Assembly (NCBI RefSeq): GCF_020523985.1
Contig: NZ_JAIVKM010000001.1
Location: 806,001 to 870,000 of the forward strand
Source: Mangrovibacter yixingensis
GTDB taxonomy: Bacteria; Pseudomonadota; Gammaproteobacteria; Enterobacterales; Enterobacteriaceae
Reading direction: 5' to 3'
Length of the DNA stretch: 64,000 nucleotides
A program made the translations under genes and the position numbers. Of this stretch, positions 1 to 8,579 are shown in pieces; within the stretch, counting starts at the first letter, position 1; each line of letters opens with the position of its first letter. A model generated the notes under the pieces. The model saw nothing but the letters and a program-made list of their open reading frames with translations, was not told the origin of the DNA and made no database searches.

Positions 1-117
1 TGACAAACTTGCGCGGCTAACGCCACAGTGTTCAGACAGTTGTTGTAGTGTCAAACCACGTGCGACTCGTAAGTTTCGTAATGATATGGCCAGCGCCTGC
101 ATGGGGAGGTTATTCAT
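1..117 (-). CDS. XRE-family helix-turn-helix regulator, N-terminal fragment (cut by window edge)
   Basis: The first 39 codons are visible and read through the left edge without a stop. Residues 9-39 form a typical Cro/C1-type helix-turn-helix: an RNLRVARGLTLQQLSEHCGVS-like pattern ending in SRASLS, the recognition-helix signature of XRE regulators. Many proteins with this N-terminus carry a C-terminal cupin sensor, but that part lies outside the window, so ligand and targets are unknown. The ATG at 117 is chosen because the helix-turn-helix starts just inside it. The gene is divergent from ycaD across about 390 bp that hold a repeated operator-like motif, so autoregulation and control of the transporter are plausible inferences. 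Confidence 0.75.
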   Translation of the reverse strand, partial: MNNLPMQALAISLRNLRVARGLTLQQLSEHCGVSRASLS

Positions 118-508
118 AACTCACCTTTATTTTCTCGTTTAAGGGAAAATATCCCTTAATTGAGATTATTGCAACAGAGAGACAGCAACAGGTATATATC
201 CCTCATCTCTCATGGGCAGGATAAGGGAAAGAGAGCTGGCAGAGAATAAATGTGAATGGGTAAAATAAGGGAATACGCAAGGGAAATTATTCCATGAAAT
301 TTTTGATATTATTGTTTTTCGGTTTTCATATTTTTTATAAATAAAACAATTGGATAAAAAAATAAAGTGCAGATTTTTACGCATCTATCATAAGTAATTT
401 GAATTAATGGATTATTCTTGCGCATACAGGGTTTATAGCGATATTGACTTTGTTTTTTTCAGTGGCATGATGCGCTCACTTTGTGGCCTCCCTCACGGTT
501 TTACTTTA
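118..508. other. AT-rich divergent intergenic region between XRE gene and ycaD
   Basis: No convincing gene is present. The stretch is AT-rich and contains the TAAGGGAA half-site cluster listed separately. An in-frame extension of ycaD reaches back to 407 but does not resemble the transporter family and is treated as non-coding. Confidence 0.6.
140..285. promoter_or_regulatory. Operator-like cluster of TAAGGGAA half-sites
   Basis: At 140-158 lies a perfect inverted repeat, TAAGGGA-AAATA-TCCCTTA. The same half-site recurs in direct orientation as TAAGGGAA at 222-229 and 266-273 and as CAAGGGAA at 278-285. Five half-sites in 146 bp, next to a divergent XRE-type regulator gene, look like binding sites for that regulator. 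The assignment to it is inference. Confidence 0.5.
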
Positions 509-1657
509 ATGCGTACCTACTCTCGCCCAGTGCAATTACTGCTCTGTGGGCTACTTTTGTTGACTCTGGCGATTGCTGTTTTGAACACGCTTGTGCCGCT
601 CTGGCTTGCTCATGAGCAATTGCCTGTCTGGCAAGTGGGGATTGTCAGCTCATCATATTTTTCAGGAAATTTATTGGGTACGGTACTGGCAGGATGGTTG
701 ATTAAACGCCTGGGCTTTAACCGCAGCTACTATCTTGCCGCAATTATTTTTGCCGTTGGTAGTGCAGGGTTAGGGCTCACAGTCGGATTTTGGTCATGGT
801 CTGTTTGGCGTTTTATCGCAGGGATTGGCTGTGCATTACTGTGGGTCGTAGTTGAAAGCGCGCTTATGTGTGGTGGTACTTCTGCTAACCGTGGGCGTCT
901 TCTGGCGGCCTATATGATGGTGTATTACGTTGGGACAGTTATCGGGCAATTGCTGGTCAGTAAAGTGAACACCGCACTGCTCAGCGTGCTGCCATGGGCT
1001 GTGGCGCTTGTTTTATCTGGAATGCTTCCACTGCTCTTTACCCGGATTACTGCGATGGAAAATATTAATCACCAGAGTACACCCGTATTTAGCATGTTGC
1101 GGTTGCGTCAGGCGAGACTGGGGGTTAATGGTTGTGTAATTTCAGGCGTTGTACTGGGCTCTCTGTACGGTTTAATGCCATTGTGGCTAAATCACCAGAA
1201 TTATACTGATTCACAAACCGGTTTTTGGATGGCGCTAATGGTGAGTGCTGGCATTGTCGGGCAGTGGCCCGTTGGACGCCTGGCAGAGCGTTATGGTCGT
1301 TTACTGGTACTGCGCGTGCAGGTTTTTATTGTCATTATGGCCTGTGTTGCCATGTTATCTCAGGCAGCGCTCGCTCCTGCTTTGTTTATTCTTGGGGCTG
1401 CCGGGTTCACGCTTTACCCGGTTGCTATGGCTTGGGCATGTGAAAGGGTTGCCCCGCATCAGTTAGTTTCCATGAACCAGTCGCTACTGCTTAGTTATAC
1501 GGTTGGTAGTCTCCTGGGGCCAATGTTAACTGCGATGCTGATGCAGCGTTACTCTGACAGCCTGTTGTTTATTACTATTGGTGCTGTGGCGTTTATTTAC
1601 CTGCTGATGTTGCTGCGCAAGGCTGGAAAACACCCTACGCCTGTTGCTCATGCCTGA
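509..1657 (+). CDS. ycaD: YcaD, major facilitator superfamily transporter
   Basis: An inner-membrane transporter of the MFS class; its substrate is not established. The 382 residues equal the E. coli YcaD length, with about twelve hydrophobic segments. The MFS loop signature after TM2 is visible as [14 protein letters not shown], and a second copy in the second half reads [14 protein letters not shown]. The reading frame stays open back to 407, but similarity to YcaD begins at [12 protein letters not shown], so the ATG at 509 is chosen; no clear Shine-Dalgarno precedes it. It stands alone, divergent from an XRE regulator gene and convergent with pflA, which suggests local control by that regulator. 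Confidence 0.93.
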   Translation: MRTYSRPVQLLLCGLLLLTLAIAVLNTLVPLWLAHEQLPVWQVGIVSSSYFSGNLLGTVLAGWLIKRLGFNRSYYLAAIIFAVGSAGLGLTVGFWSWSVWRFIAGIGCALLWVVVESALMCGGTSANRGRLLAAYMMVYYVGTVIGQLLVSKVNTALLSVLPWAVALVLSGMLPLLFTRITAMENINHQSTPVFSMLRLRQARLGVNGCVISGVVLGSLYGLMPLWLNHQNYTDSQTGFWMALMVSAGIVGQWPVGRLAERYGRLLVLRVQVFIVIMACVAMLSQAALAPALFILGAAGFTLYPVAMAWACERVAPHQLVSMNQSLLLSYTVGSLLGPMLTAMLMQRYSDSLLFITIGAVAFIYLLMLLRKAGKHPTPVAHA

Positions 1658-1658
1658 T

Positions 1659-1685
1659 AAAAAAGCCTCTGCATAGCAGAGGCTT
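1659..1685 (-). terminator. Hairpin with minus-strand U-run downstream of pflA
   Basis: A 10-bp perfect stem (1663-1672 with 1676-1685, loop ATA). On the minus strand it is followed by six T (complement of 1659-1664), so it would end transcripts reading leftwards from pflA. A degraded second copy lies at 1830-1850. Confidence 0.75.
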
Positions 1686-1780
1686 GAGCCTGATGACAAA
1701 CCTCATGTACGCACAGACGAGAGGATGTCACCCAATAAAAAACCAGGAAAATCAATTCATTTATTTTCGGCTGCTAACTA

Positions 1781-1816
1781 AAAAGAAGGGAAAAACTACG
1801 CATTTCCCTTCTTTTT
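1781..1816. terminator. Bidirectional intrinsic terminator between ycaD and pflA
   Basis: A 13-bp perfect stem, AAAAGAAGGGAAA (1781-1793) with TTTCCCTTCTTTT (1803-1815) and a 9-nt loop. The A-rich and T-rich arms provide U-runs in both directions, suiting the convergent ycaD and pflA. Confidence 0.85.
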
Positions 1817-1885
1817 CATCAATCTGAATGCCTCTGCATAGTTGAGGCTTTCCAAATCTGTGAATGTGTACAGGCTGGCTCGGGC

Positions 1886-2626
1886 TTAGTACATCACTTT
1901 ATGCCCATATTGCTCCAGAATCCCTTTAACACGCTCCATCGTCTCTTTCTTCGGTGGTTTGATGCCATCAAGTTTATATTCTTCACCCATCGCCACCCAT
2001 TTGTGTTTGCCTAACTCATGGTAGGGCAGTAGTTCAATTTTCTCTACATTGCCCATATCGCGGGTGAATTCCCCTAAGCGGTGAGCCGAGTCATCATCGT
2101 CTGACCAGCCCGGAACCACTACATAACGAATCCAGGTGTTAATCTTGCGTTTCGCAAGGTAGCGGGCGAATTCCATTGTCCGGTGGTTAGAAACACCAAC
2201 CAGGTTTTGGTGAATCTCGTCATTGATCTGTTTCAGATCGAGCATCACCAGGTCGGTTACGTCTAACAGTTCGTCAATCACTGGATCGTAACGCCTTACA
2301 AAACCATTGGTATCCAGGCAGGTGTGAATACCCTCTTTTCGGCAAGCCCGAAACCAGTCGCGCACAAACTCGGCCTGAAGGATAGCTTCACCGCCGGATG
2401 CTGTGACACCGCCTCCTGATGCATTCATAAAATGGCGATAAGTGACGGCTTCTTTCATTAACTCTTCAACGGTGACTTCTTTACCGCCGTGGGTATCCCA
2501 TGTATCACGGTTATGGCAGTAAAGGCAGCGCATCAGGCAGCCCTGGAAAAAGGTAATAAAGCGAATGCCTGGGCCGTCGACCGTACCACAGGATTCAAAG
2601 GAGTGAATGCGACCAGTTACTGACAT
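1886..2626 (-). CDS. pflA: Pyruvate formate-lyase-activating enzyme
   Basis: A cytoplasmic radical-SAM enzyme that installs the glycyl radical on PflB in anaerobic cells. The 246 residues match the E. coli protein over the whole length. The [4Fe-4S]/SAM motif is visible as C30-x3-C34-x2-C37 in [11 protein letters not shown], followed by a glycine-rich SAM site ([13 protein letters not shown]). It is the last gene of focA-pflB-pflA, 280 bp behind pflB. Hairpins in that gap suggest that pflA is expressed at a lower level than pflB, which fits a catalyst acting on an abundant partner. Confidence 0.98.
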   Translation of the reverse strand: MSVTGRIHSFESCGTVDGPGIRFITFFQGCLMRCLYCHNRDTWDTHGGKEVTVEELMKEAVTYRHFMNASGGGVTASGGEAILQAEFVRDWFRACRKEGIHTCLDTNGFVRRYDPVIDELLDVTDLVMLDLKQINDEIHQNLVGVSNHRTMEFARYLAKRKINTWIRYVVVPGWSDDDDSAHRLGEFTRDMGNVEKIELLPYHELGKHKWVAMGEEYKLDGIKPPKKETMERVKGILEQYGHKVMY

Positions 2627-2707
2627 TGCGATGTATTCTCCCGTTCGGGCCTGAAATGTTCAGGCGCGTTTAGCGTGGTCAATCCGTAGAACGCCACGTC
2701 GAGTCTG

Positions 2708-2746
2708 TTTTGCGAGCTGGCCTGGCAGTCGAGTCAGCTTGCAAAA
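2708..2746. repeat. Long inverted repeat in pflB-pflA gap
   Basis: TTTTGCGAGCTG (2708-2719) faces CAGCTTGCAAAA (2735-2746), a 12-bp arm with a single G/T mismatch and a 15-nt loop. It lies about 80 nt upstream of the pflA start. It may be an RNA structure or a protein site; it is not needed to explain the flanking coding sequences. Confidence 0.5.
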
Positions 2747-2776
2747 CGGGCTCACAGAGGAGGTGCGGTTTACAAG

Positions 2777-2802
2777 AAAGGCCCCACCAGAGTGGAGCCT
2801 TT
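2777..2802 (-). terminator. Attenuator-like hairpin between pflB and pflA
   Basis: An 11-bp stem with one mismatch (2777-2787 with 2792-2802, loop CAGA). The minus-strand downstream side has only a short, interrupted T-run, so partial termination is the likeliest role, lowering pflA relative to pflB. Confidence 0.5.
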
Positions 2803-2850
2803 ATTTTATACCCTTCATCTTCCAGGTTGTAGTACCGCCGTTACTTTATC

Positions 2851-2871
2851 CTTCCCGGCATGACCGGGAAG
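2851..2871 (-). other. GC-rich hairpin just behind pflB
   Basis: A perfect 8-bp stem, CTTCCCGG (2851-2858) and CCGGGAAG (2864-2871), loop CATGA, with no U-run. It lies 35 bp past the pflB stop, in a position where 3'-end stabilising hairpins are common. Confidence 0.5.
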
Positions 2872-2906
2872 GGGAGCGACTAGTCTGGAAGGCGAAGCCT
2901 CAGTCA

Positions 2907-5189
2907 TTACATGGACTGGGTGAAGGTACGGGTGATAACGTCCTGCTGCTGTTCTTTAGTCAGAGAGTTAAAGCGTACAGCGTAACCAGAAACACGGATG
3001 GTCAGTTGCGGATATTTTTCCGGATTTTCCATCGCATCAAGCAGCATTTCACGGTTCATAACGTTAACGTTGAGGTGCTGACCACCTTCAACAGACGCTT
3101 CATGGTGGAAGTAACCATCCATCAGGCCTGCCAGGTTAGTTTTACGCACTTCATCATCTTTACCCAGAGCATTCGGAACGATAGAGAAGGTATAAGAGAT
3201 ACCATCTTTCGCGTAAGCGAACGGCAGTTTAGCAACGGAGGTCAGAGAGGCAACAGCACCTTTCTGGTCACGGCCGTGCATTGGGTTAGCACCAGGACCG
3301 AACGGAGCGCCAGCACGACGGCCATCCGGAGTGTTACCCGTTTTCTTACCATAAACAACGTTAGAAGTGATGGTAAGGATAGACTGAGTCGGTGTAGCGT
3401 TGCGGTAGGTGTTCAGTTTCTGAATTTTCTTCATGAAACGTTCAACCAGGTCAACAGCCATGTCATCAACACGCGGGTCGTTGTTACCGAACTGCGGGTA
3501 TTCACCTTCGATTTCGAAGTCGATAGCCAGACCGTCTTCGTCACGGATAGGTTTAACTTTTGCGTATTTGATTGCAGACAGGGAGTCAGCTGCAACAGAC
3601 AGACCAGCGATACCACAAGCCATGGTGCGGATAACGTCACGGTCATGCAGAGCCATCAGAGAGGCTTCATAGCTGTATTTGTCATGCATGTAATGGATAA
3701 CGTTCAGAGCGGTGACATACTGTTTTGCCAGCCAATCCATGAAGTGATCCATACGGTCCATAACTTCGTCGAAGTTCAGAATGTCGCCTTTCAGCGGTTC
3801 AGTTTTCGGACCAACCTGCATTTTCAGTTTTTCATCAACACCGCCGTTGATGGTATACAGCAGAGTTTTAGCCAGGTTAGCACGAGCACCGAAGAACTGC
3901 ATTTGTTTACCAACAATCATCGGGCTTACGCAGCAAGCGATAGCGTAATCATCGTTGTCAAAGTCAGGACGCATCAGGTCATCGTTTTCATACTGAACAG
4001 AAGACGTGTCGATGGAAACTTTTGCAGCGAATTTTTTGAAGTTCAGCGGCAGTTTTTCAGACCACAGGATGGTCATGTTCGGTTCCGGAGACGGCCCCAT
4101 GGTGTACAGGGTGTTCAGGAAACGGAAGCTGGTTTTGGTAACCAGAGTACGGCCATCAAGACCCATACCGCCCAGAGATTCAGTTGCCCAAATCGGGTCA
4201 CCAGAGAACAGTTCATCATATTCAGGAGTACGCAGGAAACGAACCATACGCAGTTTCATCACCAGGTGGTCGATGATTTCCTGTGCTTCTTGTTCATTCA
4301 GGCGGCCAGCTTTGATATCACGTTCGATGTAGATATCCAGGAAAGAGGATACACGACCGAAGGACATGGCAGCACCGTTCTGTGATTTAACAGCGGCCAG
4401 GTAACCGAAGTAGGTCCACTGTGCAGCTTCACGAGCGTTCGCAGCCGGAACAGAGATATCGCAACCATATTTAGCTGCCATTTCTTTGATTTGGCCCAGG
4501 GCACGATGCTGTTCAGCAATTTCTTCACGCAGACGAATGGTTGCTTCCAGGTCTTCACCGTTTTCCAGTTTGGATTGCAGAGAAGTGAACTGAGCAAATT
4601 TGTCTTTCATCAGGTAGTCGATACCGTAAACGGCAATACGACGGTAGTCACCAATGATACGACCACGACCATAAGCATCAGGCAGACCAGTCAGGATACC
4701 TGCTTTACGGCAACGCAGGATGTCCGGAGTGTAAACATCGAACACGCCCTGGTTGTGAGTTTTACGGTATTCAGTGAAGATTTGTTTCAGGCGAGGATCC
4801 AGTTGGCGGTCATACGCTTTGCAGGAGTTCTCGATCATTTTGATGCCGCCGAACGGAATCAGACCACGTTTCAGAGGTGCATCAGTTTGCAGGCCAACAA
4901 CTTTTTCCAGGCTTTTGTTGATGTAACCAGCATCGTGAGAAATGATGGTGGAAGCTACATTGGTATCAAAATCAACAGGCGCGTGAGTGCTGTTTTCGAT
5001 TTTGATGCCTTCCATGACTTTGTCCCACAGCGCGGTAGTCGCGTCAGTCGCACCGGCCAGGAAAGCTTCGTCGCCTTCATACGGGGTGTAGTTCTTCTGG
5101 ATGAAGTCACGTAAGTTAACCCCATTCTGCCAGTCACCTTTTGCAAAACCTTCCCAGGCTGTGGCTAATTTTTCATTAAGCTCGGACAT
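2907..5189 (-). CDS. pflB: Formate C-acetyltransferase (pyruvate formate-lyase)
   Basis: Converts pyruvate and CoA to acetyl-CoA and formate during fermentation, using a glycyl radical. It has 760 residues, as in E. coli. The catalytic cysteine pair lies in AIACCVSPM (C418/C419 without the initiator Met), and the radical glycine is in RVSGYAVRF near the C-terminus (G734 on the same numbering). A strong Shine-Dalgarno (AGGTAGGTG) precedes the ATG at 5189. It is the middle gene of focA-pflB-pflA. Codon use is strongly biased, as expected for a very abundant enzyme, which explains several long antisense open frames across it. Confidence 0.99.
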   Translation of the reverse strand: MSELNEKLATAWEGFAKGDWQNGVNLRDFIQKNYTPYEGDEAFLAGATDATTALWDKVMEGIKIENSTHAPVDFDTNVASTIISHDAGYINKSLEKVVGLQTDAPLKRGLIPFGGIKMIENSCKAYDRQLDPRLKQIFTEYRKTHNQGVFDVYTPDILRCRKAGILTGLPDAYGRGRIIGDYRRIAVYGIDYLMKDKFAQFTSLQSKLENGEDLEATIRLREEIAEQHRALGQIKEMAAKYGCDISVPAANAREAAQWTYFGYLAAVKSQNGAAMSFGRVSSFLDIYIERDIKAGRLNEQEAQEIIDHLVMKLRMVRFLRTPEYDELFSGDPIWATESLGGMGLDGRTLVTKTSFRFLNTLYTMGPSPEPNMTILWSEKLPLNFKKFAAKVSIDTSSVQYENDDLMRPDFDNDDYAIACCVSPMIVGKQMQFFGARANLAKTLLYTINGGVDEKLKMQVGPKTEPLKGDILNFDEVMDRMDHFMDWLAKQYVTALNVIHYMHDKYSYEASLMALHDRDVIRTMACGIAGLSVAADSLSAIKYAKVKPIRDEDGLAIDFEIEGEYPQFGNNDPRVDDMAVDLVERFMKKIQKLNTYRNATPTQSILTITSNVVYGKKTGNTPDGRRAGAPFGPGANPMHGRDQKGAVASLTSVAKLPFAYAKDGISYTFSIVPNALGKDDEVRKTNLAGLMDGYFHHEASVEGGQHLNVNVMNREMLLDAMENPEKYPQLTIRVSGYAVRFNSLTKEQQQDVITRTFTQSM

Positions 5190-5240
5190 GTAACACCTAC
5201 CTTCTAATGTGGATTTCTTATTTACTGCTTAGCATTGACA

Positions 5241-6098
5241 TTAATGCTTGTCGCCGCCACGCAGGTAAATTACCCAGTACGTCAATCCAACTAACAAGCC
5301 ACCGCCAATAATGTTACCTATTGTTACTGGGATAAGATTATCAGTGATGAAATGCATCACAGTCAGATGAGGAAATTGTTCCGGAGTCAGGCCAACTGCA
5401 GACCAGAATTCCGGGCTGGCAAAGTTACGAACCACGATTCCCATAGGAATCATGAACATATTTGCAATACTGTGCTCAAAGCCGCTTGCGACGAACATCG
5501 CGACCGGTAATACCATAATGAATGCTTTATCCATCAGGCTACGGCCAGAGTAGCTCATCCAGACAGCCAGACAGACCATCAGGTTTGCCAGGATGCCAAG
5601 GCAAACAGCCTCAACAAAAGTGTGATGTAATTTATGGTCCGCTGTCTGGAGTACATTCAACCCCCAGGCGCCATGAGCTGTCATGTATTCACCGGACAGC
5701 CACATCAGCAATACAAAGAGTAGTGCACCAACGAGGTTACCGACATAAACATTTAACCAGTTACGGGCCAGTTGACCCCAGGTGATGCGCCCGCTTGCCT
5801 TAGCAACAACAATCAACACAGTTGAAGTAAACAGATCTGCGCCGCAAATGACACACAGAATAAGCCCCAGTGAGAAGCACACCCCGCCTATCAATTTTGC
5901 AACACCGAGCGGCATACCTGCAGTGCCGGTGGTTGCGGTTATATAAAAGACAAACGCAATTGAGATAAAGACACCCGCAGTAATTGCTAAATAGAAAGTC
6001 GTCAGCGGATGTTTAGTTGCTTTATAAACACCTGCATCTTCGGCAACTTTTGCCATGGCAGGTGGAAGTAAAAGATCAAAAGGGTTGTCAGCTTTCAC
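5241..6098 (-). CDS. focA: Formate channel FocA
   Basis: A pentameric inner-membrane channel of the formate/nitrite transporter family that exports or imports the formate made by PflB. The 285 residues align end to end with E. coli FocA. Six membrane segments are visible, with family motifs CGADLFTSTVL and a GFEHSIANM segment containing the pore histidine (H209 in E. coli numbering). It is the first gene of the operon, 51 bp ahead of pflB, with an FNR box upstream for anaerobic induction. Confidence 0.98.
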   Translation of the reverse strand: MKADNPFDLLLPPAMAKVAEDAGVYKATKHPLTTFYLAITAGVFISIAFVFYITATTGTAGMPLGVAKLIGGVCFSLGLILCVICGADLFTSTVLIVVAKASGRITWGQLARNWLNVYVGNLVGALLFVLLMWLSGEYMTAHGAWGLNVLQTADHKLHHTFVEAVCLGILANLMVCLAVWMSYSGRSLMDKAFIMVLPVAMFVASGFEHSIANMFMIPMGIVVRNFASPEFWSAVGLTPEQFPHLTVMHFITDNLIPVTIGNIIGGGLLVGLTYWVIYLRGGDKH

Positions 6099-6143
6099 AC
6101 TAACTCTCTCTTAATTAATTCGGCGAGATGATACTAACAAAGC

Positions 6144-6172
6144 ATTATAGAGTAGAATTTGATATGGATCAT
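6144..6172 (-). promoter_or_regulatory. FNR box and candidate -10 upstream of focA
   Basis: TTGAT-ATGG-ATCAT at 6159-6172 matches the FNR consensus (TTGAT-N4-ATCAA) at nine of ten positions, as expected for the anaerobically induced pfl operon. A TATAAT hexamer on the minus strand lies at 6144-6149. Its centre is only about 19 bp from the FNR centre, closer than in a classical class II FNR promoter, so the functional -10 may be elsewhere. Confidence 0.7.
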
Positions 6173-6420
6173 AACCCGCCAGTGTAATAGACCCGAAAAC
6201 CACATGGATTCTTGCGGAAAACGGCATAACGTTATGAATCTAATGATAAAAATTTATTTTAAATTTTACAAATAGTTTTGAATTTTCTTTTAAACCCCCT
6301 GGTCAGCGTTAAAAAATCTGCCATAAATAAGCCAGATTAGTTACATATTATTCTGTGAGAATATATTTCAGTTACTCAATGTTAACCAATGAGTTACATA
6401 TTAATAGTAATTAGCACAAT
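6173..6420. other. Long AT-rich pfl operon upstream region
   Basis: No gene is seen. In E. coli the region in front of focA carries several promoters and ArcA/IHF sites. Here the sequence is AT-rich (runs such as AAAAATTTATTTTAAATTTT), which would suit such architecture, but I cannot assign individual sites. Confidence 0.4.
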
Positions 6421-6448
6421 AAAAAAGCGGGGCAAAAAAGTTGCCCCG
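6421..6448 (-). terminator. Intrinsic terminator of ycaO
   Basis: An 8-bp stem, CGGGGCAA (6428-6435) with TTGCCCCG (6441-6448), followed on the minus strand by a T-run (complement of AAAAAA at 6421-6426). It lies 40 bp behind the ycaO stop. Confidence 0.85.
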
Positions 6449-6490
6449 TAATATAGCCTTTCGTTATCGCTGCGCCTACAGGCAAAAGCA

Positions 6491-8260
6491 TTATTTATCC
6501 TGCTCACTCCACCAACGCTGTTTGGCGTTTTGTAGCTTCTGGTAAGCTGCCAGTAGTGACTGGTGTGCAGGCAAGGCTTTCAAGTCCTTATCTATTACTG
6601 GCAGGCCATAAAAGGCTGACTTACCAGTTAATGCGGCCTGTGCGTGTGCCAGCGTCTCTGCTCCGTACATACGAGTAAAGGCCGACTGATATTGTGCCGG
6701 GTCACGCTCTTCTTCATGTGCAAGCAATAATAAGGTTTGCAGGCAACGATAGTAGTTGGCGCGTTCATCGCTGAATATGGAAGCGTTGAACTCCATAGTC
6801 CATTCAGTCCAGATTAACGCCTGCTCCAGGGACCCACCAGCCAGTGCCAGCATCGCTTTTAACTCACCAATACGCAGGGTATACCAGCCATTTTTATTGC
6901 CGGTTGCCAGGCCTAACAACTCACGCACACGGGTGAAATCATCCAGGCCTTCATCGTCGAGTTGCTCAATCAGTGTCAGATATTCTTCGGGTTGCAGTTT
7001 ACTGCCTGGCAACGCCATGATGGTTTCACGTAGATGGCTGCCCATATTGTTGTTCGCCAGCCACAAATCTTCAGCCGGGTAGATATCAGACATTCCCGGA
7101 ACCAAAATACGGCATCCATAAACACCAAGGTGTTCATAATCGGCGATGTAGACTTCCTTGCCCTCAGTCTGGAAGATAGCCATCAGCGTGGCGAATTCTT
7201 CGTCGGTGGTACCTTTAAATGACCAGTCGACGAAAGGATAATCAGCATCGTCTTTAAACAGATCCCAGGAAATTAAGCCGCTGGAATCGATGAAGTGGGT
7301 TTCGAGATTAGCGTGCTCACCCACTTCTTCATCATCAAATGTTGGTGGGGTGAAGACATCGAGATCTTTCAGGCTGCGGCCCTGGAGTAATTCAGTGACA
7401 GTACGTTCCAGCGCAACACCAAAGTCAGGGTGCGCACCGAATGAGGCAAAACAGGTGCCATTGGCCGGGTTAAACAGCACCACACAGATGACCGGGTATT
7501 TTCCACCCAGAGAGCCATCATAAGCAAAGATAGGGAAACCTTCCGCTTCCAGTTTGGCAATGGCTTCCACTACGCCTGGGTAACGATCCATTACCTCATC
7601 AGGGATAGCAGGCAAGCTAATGGATTCGGCAATGATACGGTTTTTAATATGCCGCTCAAATACTTCGGATAACCCCTGAACGCGCGCTTCATAGCGGGTG
7701 TTTCCCGCAGACATCCCGTTAGAAACATACAGGTTGCCAACAATGTTCATTGGGATATAAATCGTCTGGTCGTCGGACTGGCGAGTAAAAGGCAGTGCAC
7801 AAATACCGCGTTCTGTATTACCTGATTGCAGGTCAACCAACTGGCTGGCAGTCAGCGCCTGATCCGGATCGTAGAAGGCTCGCAGGTGTGCATCAAGGAT
7901 CCCTTCAGGTAATTCATCATCGTCCGGCAGAGAAAACCACTTCTCGTTGGGGTAATGAACGAAAGGCCCATTAGCGATGGTGTCGCCTAACCAAAAGTCA
8001 GCGAAAAAGTAGTTAGTGGAAAGGCGTTCAAAATATTCCCCCAGCGCAGAAGCGAGAGCCGCCTTGCGGGTTGCACCTTTCCCGTTGGTAAAACACAGTG
8101 CACAGTCTTTGTCGCGAATATGCACAGACCAGACATGAGGAACAGGATTAAGCCATGAGGCTTCTTCAATATTGAACCCCAGATCGGCCAGTTTTTGCTG
8201 GAAGCGGGAGATAGAATCTTCCAGGGCGGCATCTTTGCCGGGAATATAAGTTTGAGTCAT
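6491..8260 (-). CDS. ycaO: YcaO, ATP-dependent activator of ribosomal protein S12 methylthiolation
   Basis: The founding member of the YcaO superfamily, which activates amide backbones with ATP; in E. coli it stimulates RimO-dependent beta-methylthiolation of S12. Glutamate-rich ATP/Mg-binding motifs are visible in ALGEYFERLS and in EARVQGLSEVFERH, and the C-terminal third has the helical TPR-like part of the long E. coli-type protein. The open frame extends 11 codons upstream, but similarity begins at MTQTYIPGKDAAL, so the ATG at 8260 is used, giving 589 residues against 586 in E. coli. It is monocistronic with its own terminator. The usual next gene, ycaP, is absent. Confidence 0.96.
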   Translation of the reverse strand: MTQTYIPGKDAALEDSISRFQQKLADLGFNIEEASWLNPVPHVWSVHIRDKDCALCFTNGKGATRKAALASALGEYFERLSTNYFFADFWLGDTIANGPFVHYPNEKWFSLPDDDELPEGILDAHLRAFYDPDQALTASQLVDLQSGNTERGICALPFTRQSDDQTIYIPMNIVGNLYVSNGMSAGNTRYEARVQGLSEVFERHIKNRIIAESISLPAIPDEVMDRYPGVVEAIAKLEAEGFPIFAYDGSLGGKYPVICVVLFNPANGTCFASFGAHPDFGVALERTVTELLQGRSLKDLDVFTPPTFDDEEVGEHANLETHFIDSSGLISWDLFKDDADYPFVDWSFKGTTDEEFATLMAIFQTEGKEVYIADYEHLGVYGCRILVPGMSDIYPAEDLWLANNNMGSHLRETIMALPGSKLQPEEYLTLIEQLDDEGLDDFTRVRELLGLATGNKNGWYTLRIGELKAMLALAGGSLEQALIWTEWTMEFNASIFSDERANYYRCLQTLLLLAHEEERDPAQYQSAFTRMYGAETLAHAQAALTGKSAFYGLPVIDKDLKALPAHQSLLAAYQKLQNAKQRWWSEQDK

Positions 8261-8579
8261 GGTGTCCACTTTGTTCGTACGAAAAGGGCGCAATGATACG
8301 TTTTTTCCCTTTCCTGTGCTATGGCTATGCCACTGAGCAAGGAAATCATCTTGAGTATGAACACAAAAAGTTTACTCATCTATAACATGCTGATTGCGTC
8401 ACGGGTGTGACAAATAAAAAGATAAAATTATCAGTCAGACGGTATTTCCCCGAGTAATCTGCCAACCGTTGCTGGTCTGATGTTATCTGGCCTGCAGGAA
8501 TAACCATTGCAGCATTGCCACGTGAGTGATAAAACCGGAGTCACAGGAAAAAACGATTGCTTTTATGTGGTGAGGGGAA
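8261..8579. promoter_or_regulatory. Divergent ycaO/serC control region
   Basis: No gene lies in these 319 bp, where E. coli carries ycaP. Two small inverted repeats are visible: GTCAC-GGGT-GTGAC at 8398-8411 and GATAA-AA-TTATC at 8421-8432. In E. coli the serC-aroA promoter answers to Lrp and CRP, but I cannot identify either site firmly. Confidence 0.4.

Noticed and set aside
166-384. 72-codon minus-strand frame in the XRE/ycaD gap
   Set aside because: Low-complexity AT-rich DNA covering the operator-like repeats; no ribosome site.
407-508. N-terminal extension of YcaD by 34 residues
   Set aside because: Not present in the family, and the sequence lacks transporter character; the ATG at 509 gives the exact E. 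coli length.
2739-4385. 548-codon open frame on the plus strand across pflB
   Set aside because: It is antisense to the highly codon-biased pflB, has no recognisable family motif, and its composition mirrors pflB codons. Long antisense frames are usual for such genes.
4491-5114. 207-codon plus-strand frame over the 5' part of pflB
   Set aside because: Same explanation; a shadow of pflB.
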